Assembly (NCBI GenBank): GCA_000697665.1
Contig: KL197710.1
Span: forward strand, 625,720-689,719
Source of the DNA: Jaapia argillacea MUCL 33604
Taxonomy: Eukaryota > Basidiomycota > Agaricomycetes > Jaapiales > Jaapiaceae
Reading direction: 5' to 3'
Length of the DNA stretch: 64,000 bases
A model generated the notes under the pieces. The model was not told the origin of the DNA. It searched no databases and worked only from the letters and a program-made list of their open reading frames with translations. A program made the translations under genes and the position numbers. This document shows, piece after piece, positions 37,085 through 47,474 of the stretch. Numbering within the stretch: position 1 is the stretch's first letter; each line of letters starts with the position of its first letter.

Positions 37085-38670
37085 GACAGGGGTCTCCGAC
37101 AGTATTTTTGGATGCCCGTGTCTGGGCGTGCCGAGCAACTCAAGCAGTCTACGGTATCATCGGAAAGTTGAGTTTTTGTTTGACCAGAAGCTCGAGCTCC
37201 TTGTTGCTCATCAGAAGGCAGTCGTACAATATATCAACGCGGCCCTGTTGTTATTTTCATCAAGTACAAATCTCCCGGACATTGGCATGCCACAGCACAG
37301 AAGATCTCTCGTGGATGGTAGCGGTGATGCTCCTCGTCCACCCCATCCCGTGGTGTTGCCCTCCCGATAATAGGAGCCTCAGGAAACTATCTTTGGATTT
37401 ATTGTCTAGAGCGTACGACGATCAAGAAGCCAGCGAGGATCAGGGCGCAGAAGCCAAAGCAAATCAGATGCTTGTTCGTTTGCCCTCAATCATCTCCCGA
37501 AGCGGAAACTCGACTTCCGAACTGGGAGGCTGACGTCGAGGAAGAACAGAAGCCTTTGTCGATCCTTGTTCTTCACATGCCCGATGATCCCGTACGTGCA
37601 ATTATCACGCATTTACTGGTGGCTGACCCTCGTTCGAGTCGGACTTTCAATTGCGCTGGAGGGATACTTAAACCCTCCCCTTTCACCTATGTTCGACATC
37701 CTGCTTTCTTCCCCCCTCTGCTTTCTACATTTCCATCTCCTCAAGACCTCGCCCTTCTCATGCGCTCAAGAGTCTCATAGGTTTGTCGGCCGTTTCATTT
37801 CTTTCATTTCTCTCTCCCCTCCCCCATGACACGAGTATGGTCCGGCCCTTCTTTATGGGCTGAGCGGCTTAAGTGTCGCGACCTGCTACCACCCGAGGAG
37901 GAAAGGGAGTCCTGAGGAGTACTCAGCTCCCGCAGTGTCGATCGTCCGCCCCTCGTGTCCGAGCCAGGTGCGGTGGTTCCGTGCGTGTACACCCATGCCA
38001 TGCGACATAAGAGTCGCGTCCCTGTTTGTAGTTGGCGAGGGACCTTTTTTACAGGTCCCGCAGGGCGACCACCAGTTTTTATTCCGAGCTAGGTTTTGGT
38101 CCAAAGTGACCTGGCGGCGCAAGATCCGCGTCTCTGGATGACGGCGAAGATGAGGATCTGACCGGAGGTTGGACTCGAGCCTGACAGAGCGACCCGCTCG
38201 TTTGGGCCAAGGACCGCCGTGGCAAAGTCTGCGGTTGGTGTCTTTCCTTGTGCTCGCTTCTCCGCCTGGCTCATATCATATCATAACCGTACCCTCACCT
38301 CATTATTACCCTTGTTACTTCTTTCTCTCTTTCCGGGTTGATGTGCGGTTGCCCTTTGGTTGTGTGTTGTTGTGTTTCACTTTACTGTTGACCTTTCTGC
38401 CCGAGGTCGCCATGGCCCACACTTGTCGGTATCCTTTCCTGGTGAGTCTTCCTTTTGTCTCTTTTGCTGCCGGCGTTGGATGAGGTTGTTTTCTTTCTAC
38501 CGCCCCCTTAGCGGGGCCCCTTTCCCCCTCATGGTGCATGCCTCTTCGTGGCGAGGGGGATGAGTAGGTGTTCGCACCGAAACAAAAATGCACCGTCTAG
38601 ACCCTCCATCTGTTTTGGTCATCCGACATAACTGTTGTGTGTTTCTCTTGAGCCGGACTTACACTCTGAC
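37085..38670 (+). repeat. Dispersed repeat, copy 1 (possible LTR or non-autonomous element)
   Basis: This segment is repeated in reverse orientation at about 51170-52440. The match is very high over about 37,650-38,610, for example GACACGAGTATGGTCCGGCC and GCAGTGTCGATCGTCCGCCC, and weaker toward both ends. It contains no long protein-coding frame. It has a TATA-like TACTTAAACC near 37667 and a perfect hairpin GGGACCT/AGGTCCC at 38039-38059. Copy 1 carries about 300 bp, roughly 37150-37475, that copy 2 lacks. A solo LTR or a non-autonomous transposon would explain it; the termini and target duplication could not be fixed. Confidence 0.8.
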
Positions 38671-39251
38671 TCAACCACTGTTCAGGTACAATGCATCTTT
38701 GCGTCTTGAAGCACAGTTCTTTCCCTCTTTCGAATTTTTCGCTGGCAAGTCCTCCCCTCCTTCTCGACACATGTATTTCTGTGACGAAGGGGACAAATAA
38801 TCCCCCCAAAACCAAATGCGCCTCAGATTGTTAGTGCCCTTGTCATTCTCTCTCTAAGATTGTCGGCGCCAGGGCAGGACAGGGCAGAGTGCTGATATTA
38901 ATTAAAGTACTCCGTTGTATCCTTTCTTACAAGTTTCCCCTTGACTCTTTATTTACATACCCGCCTGAAGCGGGTAATATATGAATCGAGATGAACCATA
39001 CCCTCTAATGCGCTTCGTTCGAAGATAAGTAGCGGGATGCTCTAGTGTTTGGACTTATACCTTGCCTCGCACAGCCACAGGAAAAGAATGATTGATGGTC
39101 GCGACAGACGGTTTCAATTTCAATTCTGTTTCCGCCTTTATTCCACCCTTTCCAAGAGTTCATTGGTATCCGTCGCCGTGCACTGTGTGCCGCACGAATA
39201 TTTGACTTATCGCCCATTCATCCCGTCTAAGTGATACTGGTATCCGCACAA
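38671..39251. other. Intergenic, upstream of Ctr-like gene
   Basis: About 580 bp with no supported gene. It lies between dispersed repeat copy 1 and the Ctr-like gene. An upstream exon of that gene could be hidden here, but I cannot show one. Confidence 0.45.
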
Positions 39252-40300
39252 ATGGACGGTGGTTGGCAGGACCGCTTGCATCTTAGTTTCCTTGGCGAAC
39301 ATGTCTTGCTGGGTTCATTACGCCTTGATTCCTTCTGGCACTTCATCGTCGCGTCCCTCCTTACATTCTCAATCTGCTTGACCGAGAGGTATCGACGAAT
39401 TTTATTCATCTTCCGACGTCCGATGCTAAGCAGCTGCCACCAGGGCGTTGACCTTCGCTCTGACGAAAAACTGGGTACCATTCGCTTCACTTCGCCGATC
39501 CAGATTTCGAAGCGCATTATGGAGGACCGTGTTGTATTGGGTCGTGACTTTCGAGAGATTGTAAGCTGCTTCTTGACTACCACAGCTGATGTTCTCACCG
39601 CGGGTTCCTCAGATTGTACATGCTGATTGCCATGACATTTCACATTGGGTACGTCTCCTCAAGTTACGCCTAGTTCTTCTGCTCAACCTGCATCAGATTA
39701 CTGGTGGTGACAGTAAGTCTACATCGCGTCTCTAACTTGACCCAAAGTTGAAAGCTGCACTTCTCTGGCCTAGGTGACAACTCTGGCTCTGGGCCAATTC
39801 ATCATCGAATACTACGAGATCCCTCAACAATCACAAGCACAATCACGAGAGTGCGTCGATATCAATCTTATGCAGTGGCAGCGTCTGACAGCCACCATAT
39901 GGGCAGGTCATTCCGACTGAAAGAACCCCTCCTCAACTCCCCAACATTCGCTTCAGACCCATCCAACAACCCGGTCAGTGTCACAACCCGTCCCCGTTCA
40001 AAGTCAAAGCCGGATGCGATCTTTATCCATCCTGCTCAATCAAACCTAGCCCGAGCTGACGCAGCTGCTATGGAGATGGGGATCGCGGGCGACACGGATC
40101 GCGTTAAAGGCAACCAGTATTCCATCGAGGACGACGCGTGGCAAACTGGGAAGGGGAAGGAAGTTGCTCGAGCTTTGTTACATGGCTCAAATGCGACAGC
40201 TGGACGTCGACAGCAATCCGCTCAACACGTCCGGCGGGAATCAGAACAGCGGTTGTTCCAGCTTGGGGAAGATACCTCCGATGATGAGCAGGACTCTTAG
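39252..40300 (+). CDS. Ctr-family copper transporter-like membrane protein
   Basis: Six exons, 39252..39388, 39444..39560, 39613..39648, 39697..39712, 39774..39906 and 39957..40300, sum to 783 nt, or 260 aa. TM1 is WHFIVASLLTFSICL, followed by a basic loop. TM2 includes LLYMLIAMTFHIG, with the M-x3-M pair that lines the Ctr copper pore, and TM3 is LLVTVVTTLALGQFIIEYY. The long hydrophilic C-terminus is rich in Gln, Arg and Ser and ends DTSDDEQDS, with no Cys-His cluster. The N-terminus lacks the Met-rich extracellular motif, so either an upstream exon is missing or this is a vacuolar or accessory member. Exon 4 is only 16 nt. Three-pass topology fits Ctr proteins, which work as trimers importing Cu(I). 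Confidence 0.7.
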
Positions 40301-40457
40301 AAGATTACGTGCGTGAATTCCTGTACTCATCCCACACTCTTGTCCATTTCTTGTTCCTTCCGTAAATAATATATACGAGGGTGTTCACCCTACATCAAGC
40401 AAAATACATATCCGTCGTAACGTATCATCAATGTAACATCTGCCATAGACTGTATAT

Positions 40458-43400
40458 CTACTGTCCTTTGCCACTCCCTACCATGCCCGTACGTCTTGCA
40501 GGAAGCCCTCCTCGCTTCGCTTGCTGACTAGCCGAGCTACTCGCTCTCTCTGGCTCTGCCGTTCTCCGCTGCCATTGATCAATGAGCTTCCCAACACCCT
40601 GATATGGCCTCTCCGGCGAGGGAGATCGAAGGATAGGATCCTCCGGGGGTGCTAATGTTGGCTTCCTTTCAGGGAAGGTGGGTGTGCGAACGGTCTCTGT
40701 AACTGCAGCTTCGCTTTGCGGGAAGGCCGACGTCCGAGTAGGAGGCGCGTTGTCCGACAGGACTTGCTCTGGTTTGGCGGGGTTCAATGGGAGCTCATTA
40801 GACGTCGCAGGCCGGGATGGGGTGGCGCCTGATAAGAAGTTTCTTTGCATCTCCGACACATATGCAGATTCCTTTGGAGGAGGCATTGCGGAAGTAGCGC
40901 CGGTCCCAGTTCCAGTTGTAGATATTCTAGTCGGCGAAACTCTGTAGAACCGTGTGTTTGCACTTCCAGTCCCCGTCGTATCCTGAGTAGCCACCTTCAA
41001 ACCCGCTGGTTTGACAGGTGGCACCATCGGTGAAACCGTAGGACCTTGACCCGTCACATTCCCTCCGATAGACTCGAACCGTTGCACCATATTCGAGATC
41101 GAAGTTCGACGGTGAGATGGTCGAACCTTCGGGTTATCAGGCGGTGCTAAGCCAAGACCTGCAGCCGAAGAAATAGGCTTGTTACCGCTTGGTTCTGCGC
41201 TCGTCTTCGAAGTAGGGAAGATGAACATGGAATGGGGACGGGATCTGCCCGGTGCTGGGGATGGTGCGGGAACAGGTGTTGGACTGACAACCGGAACGAC
41301 AGAGGGTTGTTTACGATGCGACCTGGAAGATGGTCGTTTAGGGGACCGATCCCGAGGAACAGGTTCATCCTTCTGTGTAGGGGGAGGCTGAGGTTCAGGA
41401 GAAGGCGTCGGCTTAGATGACGATAATGTTGGCGACCTTCGAACTTTGAATCTTGCGTCCGTACCAGCTCCAGAAGGCAGTGCAAGACTGTCGCCAACAG
41501 CTCCAAATTTCTCCTTCACTGGACTCTGACTCAGCCCTCCTCCCCACAAATCAACCAAATCATGGACAGAACTCTGCCTGCCTTTAGATCTGGTCTTCCG
41601 TTTCTTGTCGTCCACCTTCACCACCTCCCTTGACTTTGCAACAGATCCATTGACGTCCTCCGGGCCAACTTCAGATCCACTCGATGACGAGGAAGGATCT
41701 GCGATCTTCGCATCTCTATGCGCCACGGGACTCCAGTTATCCGACAATGCAGTGTCTTTCCGAACATCGGTCTTGACTGGCGAAGGCCTACGTGCAGTAG
41801 CCGAAGGTATGCGACCTCTGTATGTCGGAGGTTTCAAGGGGGTGGGAGTATGAATCGGACTGGGAGGCGTGATTTCGTTGGCCTGCGTAACAGCTTCCTG
41901 AGGAGATCTGATATTCAGGTTACTCTTCTCGATTACTGAGGCTCGTTTACTTGGCGAATCGCGGAGGACTGGTGTGCTGAGTGCTGGGACGGCAGGTGTG
42001 GAACTCGGCGCGGGCACCAAGGAAGATTCATCATCCCCTCCCGTCAACCAATCCCGTTGCTGTTGAGCAAATGACCCAACAGCTTCCAAAGGTGATGTAG
42101 GGTCCGCGCTAGTGATGTCGATCAAGTCAAAGTTCGATCGAGTGGGTGTATGCTTAATTGAAACCGAGCTACGATGTTTCCTCGATAACGTTGGCCGCCT
42201 CGGTGTCTTGAGCAAACCCTTGTCCTCCTCTGGTTCACCAAATCGCCTATTCTTGGAATCACGCATAGCAATTCCCGTAACCTGCTGAGACCGAACCCCA
42301 TCGTAATTGTGAGCAGGGAAACCAGCCCCGCCTCCAACCTTCTCCTTGTCTTTCGACGCACCAGGCGCACTAAGCAAGTCTCCTCGGTGCCGCGCCCCAC
42401 CCCGAGTCCCGGTACCATCAGGAACGACGACGTTACTTCTCGAAGGAAGTGCAGGTGCCTTGAGGGCGACGTTGGTGCTTTCTGCAGTAGCCGAAACGCC
42501 AGCTCTAAACTGGCTCGTCCCGGGCGGCGGTGCCGACGATCCCGAGCCCAAACTCACACTGGCACCAGGGGAAGGTGACCCAAACGTCCGATCCAGTTCC
42601 TCGAGCGACGGGAACCGATGCTCCACATCCATATCCTGAGCCAAAGGCAAACTTGACGTATGTCTCCACGCAGCTGAAGGGCTAGGGGGAGGCAATGCAG
42701 GCGATCTGTCTCTATCTCTCGTTTCCTTCAACGTCGGTTGTGGCGAGGGTGAATGAAGAGGTGCAGTCGAACTGGATGGTCTCGAAGGGTTCCCGCTCCC
42801 GCCACTGCTAGTCGTACCATTAGGGACCGCAAGACCAAGACCAGTCATCGACTTTCTAGCCTCAGCCAATGTGGGTGCGGGAGCCCTGTCAGAAGAAAAG
42901 AGACCTAACCCGTCAAACGCATCCTTGCCTTCCTTCGAACGTCCTCGGCTGGGGAGGCTGGGTCCAGAGGGTATCCCAAGCCCAAGGCCTGAACTAAATC
43001 TCGATGTGCGGTCGGCGGAGGACAGAATAGGTGTAGCAGACGGAGGACGAGGAGGTATGATTATACCAGAGGTTGTAGTCGGCTTCAACGCGGAGCCGGC
43101 GGCGGCGGCAGCAGCTTCGGAGGAAGAGGAAAGGCCAAAGGAGCTCCCGAAAGAATCCCCAAACCCATCCCCGAATCCTTGGGGAGGTGACACTTTCTTA
43201 TCATTCCCTGGCGGATTCCAAGCGTCCATATTCAGATCCACCACACCCGGAGTAGAAGATTTAGCTTTCCAAGGTTCACTCTTGACCATACCAGACTTGT
43301 GTCCCCTTACACCAAGCGGTATACCACTCTTCATGGATTTCCAAGCCTCATCTTCATCTTTGCCGAAATCCATGTCGAGTCCCAACAATCCTCCCGGTGC

Positions 43401-44879
43401 AGGTGCCGACTTCTCCAATTTCTTGGGGCTCGGAGGTGGGGAGTTTGAGTGCGTCTGGGTAGTGGTTGTATCTCCACCAGCGGCATGGGCAGTGGGTCGA
43501 CCACGTCTCATGGGAGCGATAGCCTCCAAGACCTTGTCCCTTGCCTGAATACCAGCACCTGGTATCCCTGAACCTACTGGCTTGATAGGTTGGGAAGAAG
43601 GTGCTGGACGATAAGCTACGAGATCGTCGAGTGGATTGGGTGGTGATGGTATTGATTGTGTCGATTGAATTCCACGGGGGGAGAGGGGTTGACGTTGGGG
43701 AATAGCGTAGTTGTATCTCGATTTCGTTCCTCGAAGTTGGTGGACGTGTGCGAGGACCTCGAAAACTGACGGACGTTGACCACCGTGTTCCCGTAGCATC
43801 GAGCCTGCGATTCATGGTTTCAGATAAGCATCGGACACAATATGAATGGTGTCGGTGATACACACCAATCAGAGAGTTCATTTGAGTAGAATAAACGGGG
43901 TAGGGCGGGATCCTGTACTGAACGTTCAAGATCGCCAGTGGGCCGTGTTCCTCGAAGGGTGTTGTGTAGTAACACAATTTGTACAACAACACCCCAAGCG
44001 CCCAAACGTCACTCTTCTCATCCACCGGTCTCCTCAGGAAAGGATCCACCATCTCCGGTGCCCGATACTGCAACGTCGTATGCCTCATCAAATCCGCTTC
44101 AAGGGCGCGGATCTCTGCTGTGGTGGATGGTGGTTTGAGAGCTACAGGTGCTGCAGATCCGAAATCACATAGTTTGTAAGATGTTGGAGAGGATTGGAGG
44201 ATGTTTTCTACTTTGAGGTCACGGTGGAGGAGTGGAGGACGGAGGTTGTGCATTGCTGCTACGCCTTCACATGCGTCTGCGAATATTTGGAGAATTTCGG
44301 ATTCAGTGAGACGTTCTCGGAGACGTCTGTTCATCATGTCGATGATACCACCACCTTCGGGATTGAAGAGATCAAGGAAGGGTTGGTCAGTCGTAATTGG
44401 ATTGGATTGGGAAGAGGGGACAAACCTTGACAGAATTCCATCAGGATAAAGACTTCGTACATCCCGTTGGCCATTCTGTGCCAAGCAGCGTCAATGAGAT
44501 AGACGATATTGGGATGTCCTCTTAGAATTCTCTAAGATGGTGATGGGGCGTCATGATCATGGAAACATAGCACAATTGTAGGACCACACACCATAATATC
44601 AACCTCCTTCTTGACCTCTGATAACATAGCATCGTTGGCAACCGCGATCCTCTTGAGAACATGATGTGTAGTGTTGAAGACGGGTTGAGCAGTCCTGACG
44701 ATATAGACATGTGCAAAACCGCCTAGAGTTGGTCGTCAACGTCTGAGAGATGGGTGAAGAAGGTGAATTGAAATGATCTGACCTTGACTGAGATATCGTT
44801 CTACGGTTACAGAGTATTTGTTGATTGCGATAGACTGTCCTGGCTGAAGAGTGCCCCTGGCTGCTGCCTGCTGAGACAT
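40458..44879 (-). CDS. Ark/Prk/AAK1-family serine/threonine kinase with long disordered tail
   Basis: The gene starts MSQQAAARGTLQPGQS at 44879. The kinase domain is split by short introns: VLKRIAV holds the ATP-site lysine, LLHRDLKVENIL the catalytic loop, KLCDFGSAAP the magnesium loop, and LQYRAPEMVDPF the activation-segment end. LHRDLKVENIL and the EADLMRHTTLQYR region fit the Numb-associated family (yeast Ark1/Prk1/Akl1, animal AAK1/GAK). These kinases phosphorylate endocytic adaptors and control actin patches. The uninterrupted 3' exon encodes about 1,000 residues rich in Ser, Pro and Thr, with no domain I recognise, ending SGKGQ. Prk-type kinases have disordered tails with adaptor-binding motifs; this one is longer than in yeast. 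It diverges from the dehydrogenase gene at 45363. Confidence 0.88.
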
Positions 44880-45362
44880 ACCCGCAGGCTACAACCAACA
44901 CTCTGCGCTGGTTTCCCATTTCAGGTTTCCCACCGACAAACGCGTGATCACTAGTCACGGATTTGACGTCACGCGTCACGCTTGCTGGATCACGCGCTGC
45001 TGGTGTGGAACTGCGCCCTATAAATGCCTTGCTCCGACGACGAAAGGTCAACGAATTCGAATGCAACTCAGAGACTTGGGATGACTCGGACGATGGAGCA
45101 TTTGGCTTCCATGGCTCTCCTGCTCAACTCGAAATGTCCCGAGGTCGAGTCAACGGATACGAAGAAGGGGGGTAAATCTAACGGGAACAAGGCAGCAAAA
45201 CCGCAACACAACCATATACGCCATGACGAACGAGCTACGATCAGAGAAAAGATCAGCTAAAAATACCGCCAACGCCGACCCGTGTCCGATAATGGTCCCC
45301 ATAAATCAGCCACACCAAGATCGGCCTGATCATCCCCACCAAATCTCATCTCAAGCTCAATC
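44880..45362. other. Divergent promoter region, kinase and dehydrogenase genes
   Basis: About 480 bp shared by two head-to-head genes. It contains repeated TCACG/CGTGA pentamers near 44943-44995 (CGTGATCACTAGTCACGG and CGTCACGCGTCACGC), which could be transcription-factor sites. I see no gene. Confidence 0.45.
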
Positions 45363-47197
45363 ATGGCTCATTCAGTTCACCAACACCTCCACAACTCTCC
45401 TCATCACGACCGTAATGTTCCCTACTCCCGACCCCAAACCCCCCACGCTGGTCCACAACCAGTTATCGGTTTCGTCGGCCTCGGAGCCATGGGCTACTTG
45501 ATGGCTCGTAACCTAGCCAAGTATCGCGGCACTCACATCCAAGGAAACACCCCCCTTTTGGTGTGGAATAGATCTACTGAAAAGGCACTGAAGTTGCAGC
45601 AGGAGGTGGGAGAGGATAAGGTGCACGTTGCGAAGGATTTGAGCGAGGTCGCTACCGCGTGCGATATCATCATTACCAACCTGGCGAACGATGCTGTTGT
45701 CAAATCCGTCTATGAGACGTTTAGTAAGACTCTCGTTGTCAGTATGCACTATGTGAATCGTTCGATATGCTCATGCCCTGTTTGTAGGCCGCAGCTCCAG
45801 CGAAGAACAAGATCTTCGTAGAAACCAGTACAGTCAGTCTTCATCACACCCTCACCCCAATCATTTTCATCTGATCCCCTTGATTAGATCTACCCCACTG
45901 TAGCCGGTAGCTATCCTCGTCCCCTACTCCACCTTCCTGCGAACTAACCCCCTTCCAGGCGAACTAGATTCTCTCATCTCTACCATCCCACATTGCCATC
46001 TGATTACCAGTCCTGTCTTCGGCGCCCCCGCCATTGCGGACAAGGCAGCCCTCATCATTGTCATGAGTGGCGATTACAGGTCCAAGAAAGAGGTGGCTTA
46101 TATCTTGGTCCCTGCAATGGGCAGGAAGGTTTACGATCTTGGCGGGAACCTCGAAAAGGGTGCGTGTCGATTCTCAACCCTTGCATGGGCATAAGAGGGA
46201 CAAACCGAGGCTAATTTTCTCTGGTTTGCGACGATAGCACCGACGTTCAAGTTGATCGGAAATTCTATGATTATGGGTTTCCTTGAAGTTATGGGAGAGG
46301 GCTTCACCCTCGCCGAAAAGTCAGGTGTGGGCTCTCAGGTAGCACTGAACTTGATCAAAGATTTGTTCCCAGCTCCTCCGTAAGTTCCTTCACCTGTATC
46401 TTCTACTCGTCCGTAAACCCCCTACTAATGGACATCTCACCCTTTCTCCTATACCACACCACCTTCTTCGATCTAACCCTTTTCACCACCCCAAACTTCT
46501 CACCCTTCACCCAACCGCTGTGGACTCTGCGTACACCCAGCTTGATGGCATACGGCGAGAAGATGGTTCATGACCTCTTTGATGGATCTACAGGCTTCGC
46601 GATCGATGGTGGGATCAAAGATGCTAGGTATGTGACTCGTTTTGATATGTTGTGCTATTTCTGGTTGTGCTACTATGACGATTGTTTGGACTTCGTTCGA
46701 TTCATTCATTCCGGCCTTGCGTACATATCTGCTTCCTCGTTGACGGTCCTTTCCGTTCCTACCTTCGCATCCTCCAACTTCTCCTCATTCCCCATTTTGT
46801 TCTTTCACACTCCATCTCCCTTCCGCTCCTCCCCCGTCCCCCCCTCCTTCTCCAATCACCCCATTTCTCAATACTGCATCCCCTCGCCTCCTCTGACCCA
46901 TAATCCCCTCTTTTATCTCGCTTTCACACTCGCTTCCCGCCACTAACCTCCCTCCATAGCCACGTTCGCCGCCTAACAAACGACCACAACTGCCCAATGC
47001 CACTCATCGACGTCGTCCACCAGCACCTCCTCACAGCCCGTGCATTACACGAAGACCGAAAGAGGGCTGGTACAGCCAAATATGAGTTGGTCGATTGGAG
47101 TTCGATGATTGTAGGAAGTAGGGTTGCGGCTGGATTGGATGGATTCGAAGGGGTTAAGGACAGTAGGCCACAAGTTGTCAAAGATGACTCGGAGTGA
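45363..47197 (+). CDS. 3-hydroxyisobutyrate dehydrogenase-like (beta-hydroxyacid dehydrogenase family)
   Basis: The protein begins MAHSVHQHLHNSPHHDRN, a His-rich leader, then the Rossmann motif VIGFVGLGAMGYLMARNL that binds NAD(P). The conserved substrate loop (TSPVFGAPAIADKAALI) and the catalytic helix FKLIGNSMIMGFLE follow; the Lys and the Asn four residues later match the active-site pair of the family. The C-terminal all-helical domain includes EGFTLAEKSGVGS and a final HVRRLTNDHNCPMPLIDV. Several introns interrupt it, one near 46628-46960 being about 330 nt, unusually long here. The family oxidises 3-hydroxyisobutyrate, glyoxylate-derived tartronate semialdehyde or similar substrates; which one is unknown. 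The region between the GAPA loop and the K-N pair was joined across two short introns. Confidence 0.83.
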
Positions 47198-47474
47198 AGC
47201 GATGAGAAGTTGTTCAGAAGGAAATTTGGGAGGCCTTGAGGTCTGTGGAGTTTGTGTTTTGTTTTCTTAGAAGATGTATTGGAGCTGTGGTTTGATGTCT
47301 GTATTTCTCGTTTTGTTTGTTGCAGCCATGGTTTGATTTGTGTTTTCCATAAGTAGCTTTGTAAACTTCAACGGTTTACATACAGTAGAACATTCACCGT
47401 TTGGCATTTGATGCAGTGGTGCACCGACGACCAACCTTCAGACCTCAACTGGCAACGATAACTTACAAACCCTG

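Noticed and set aside
40678-42639. Several plus-strand open frames over the kinase tail
   Set aside because: They mirror a single very long minus-strand exon with Ser/Pro-rich codon use. None has an intron or domain.
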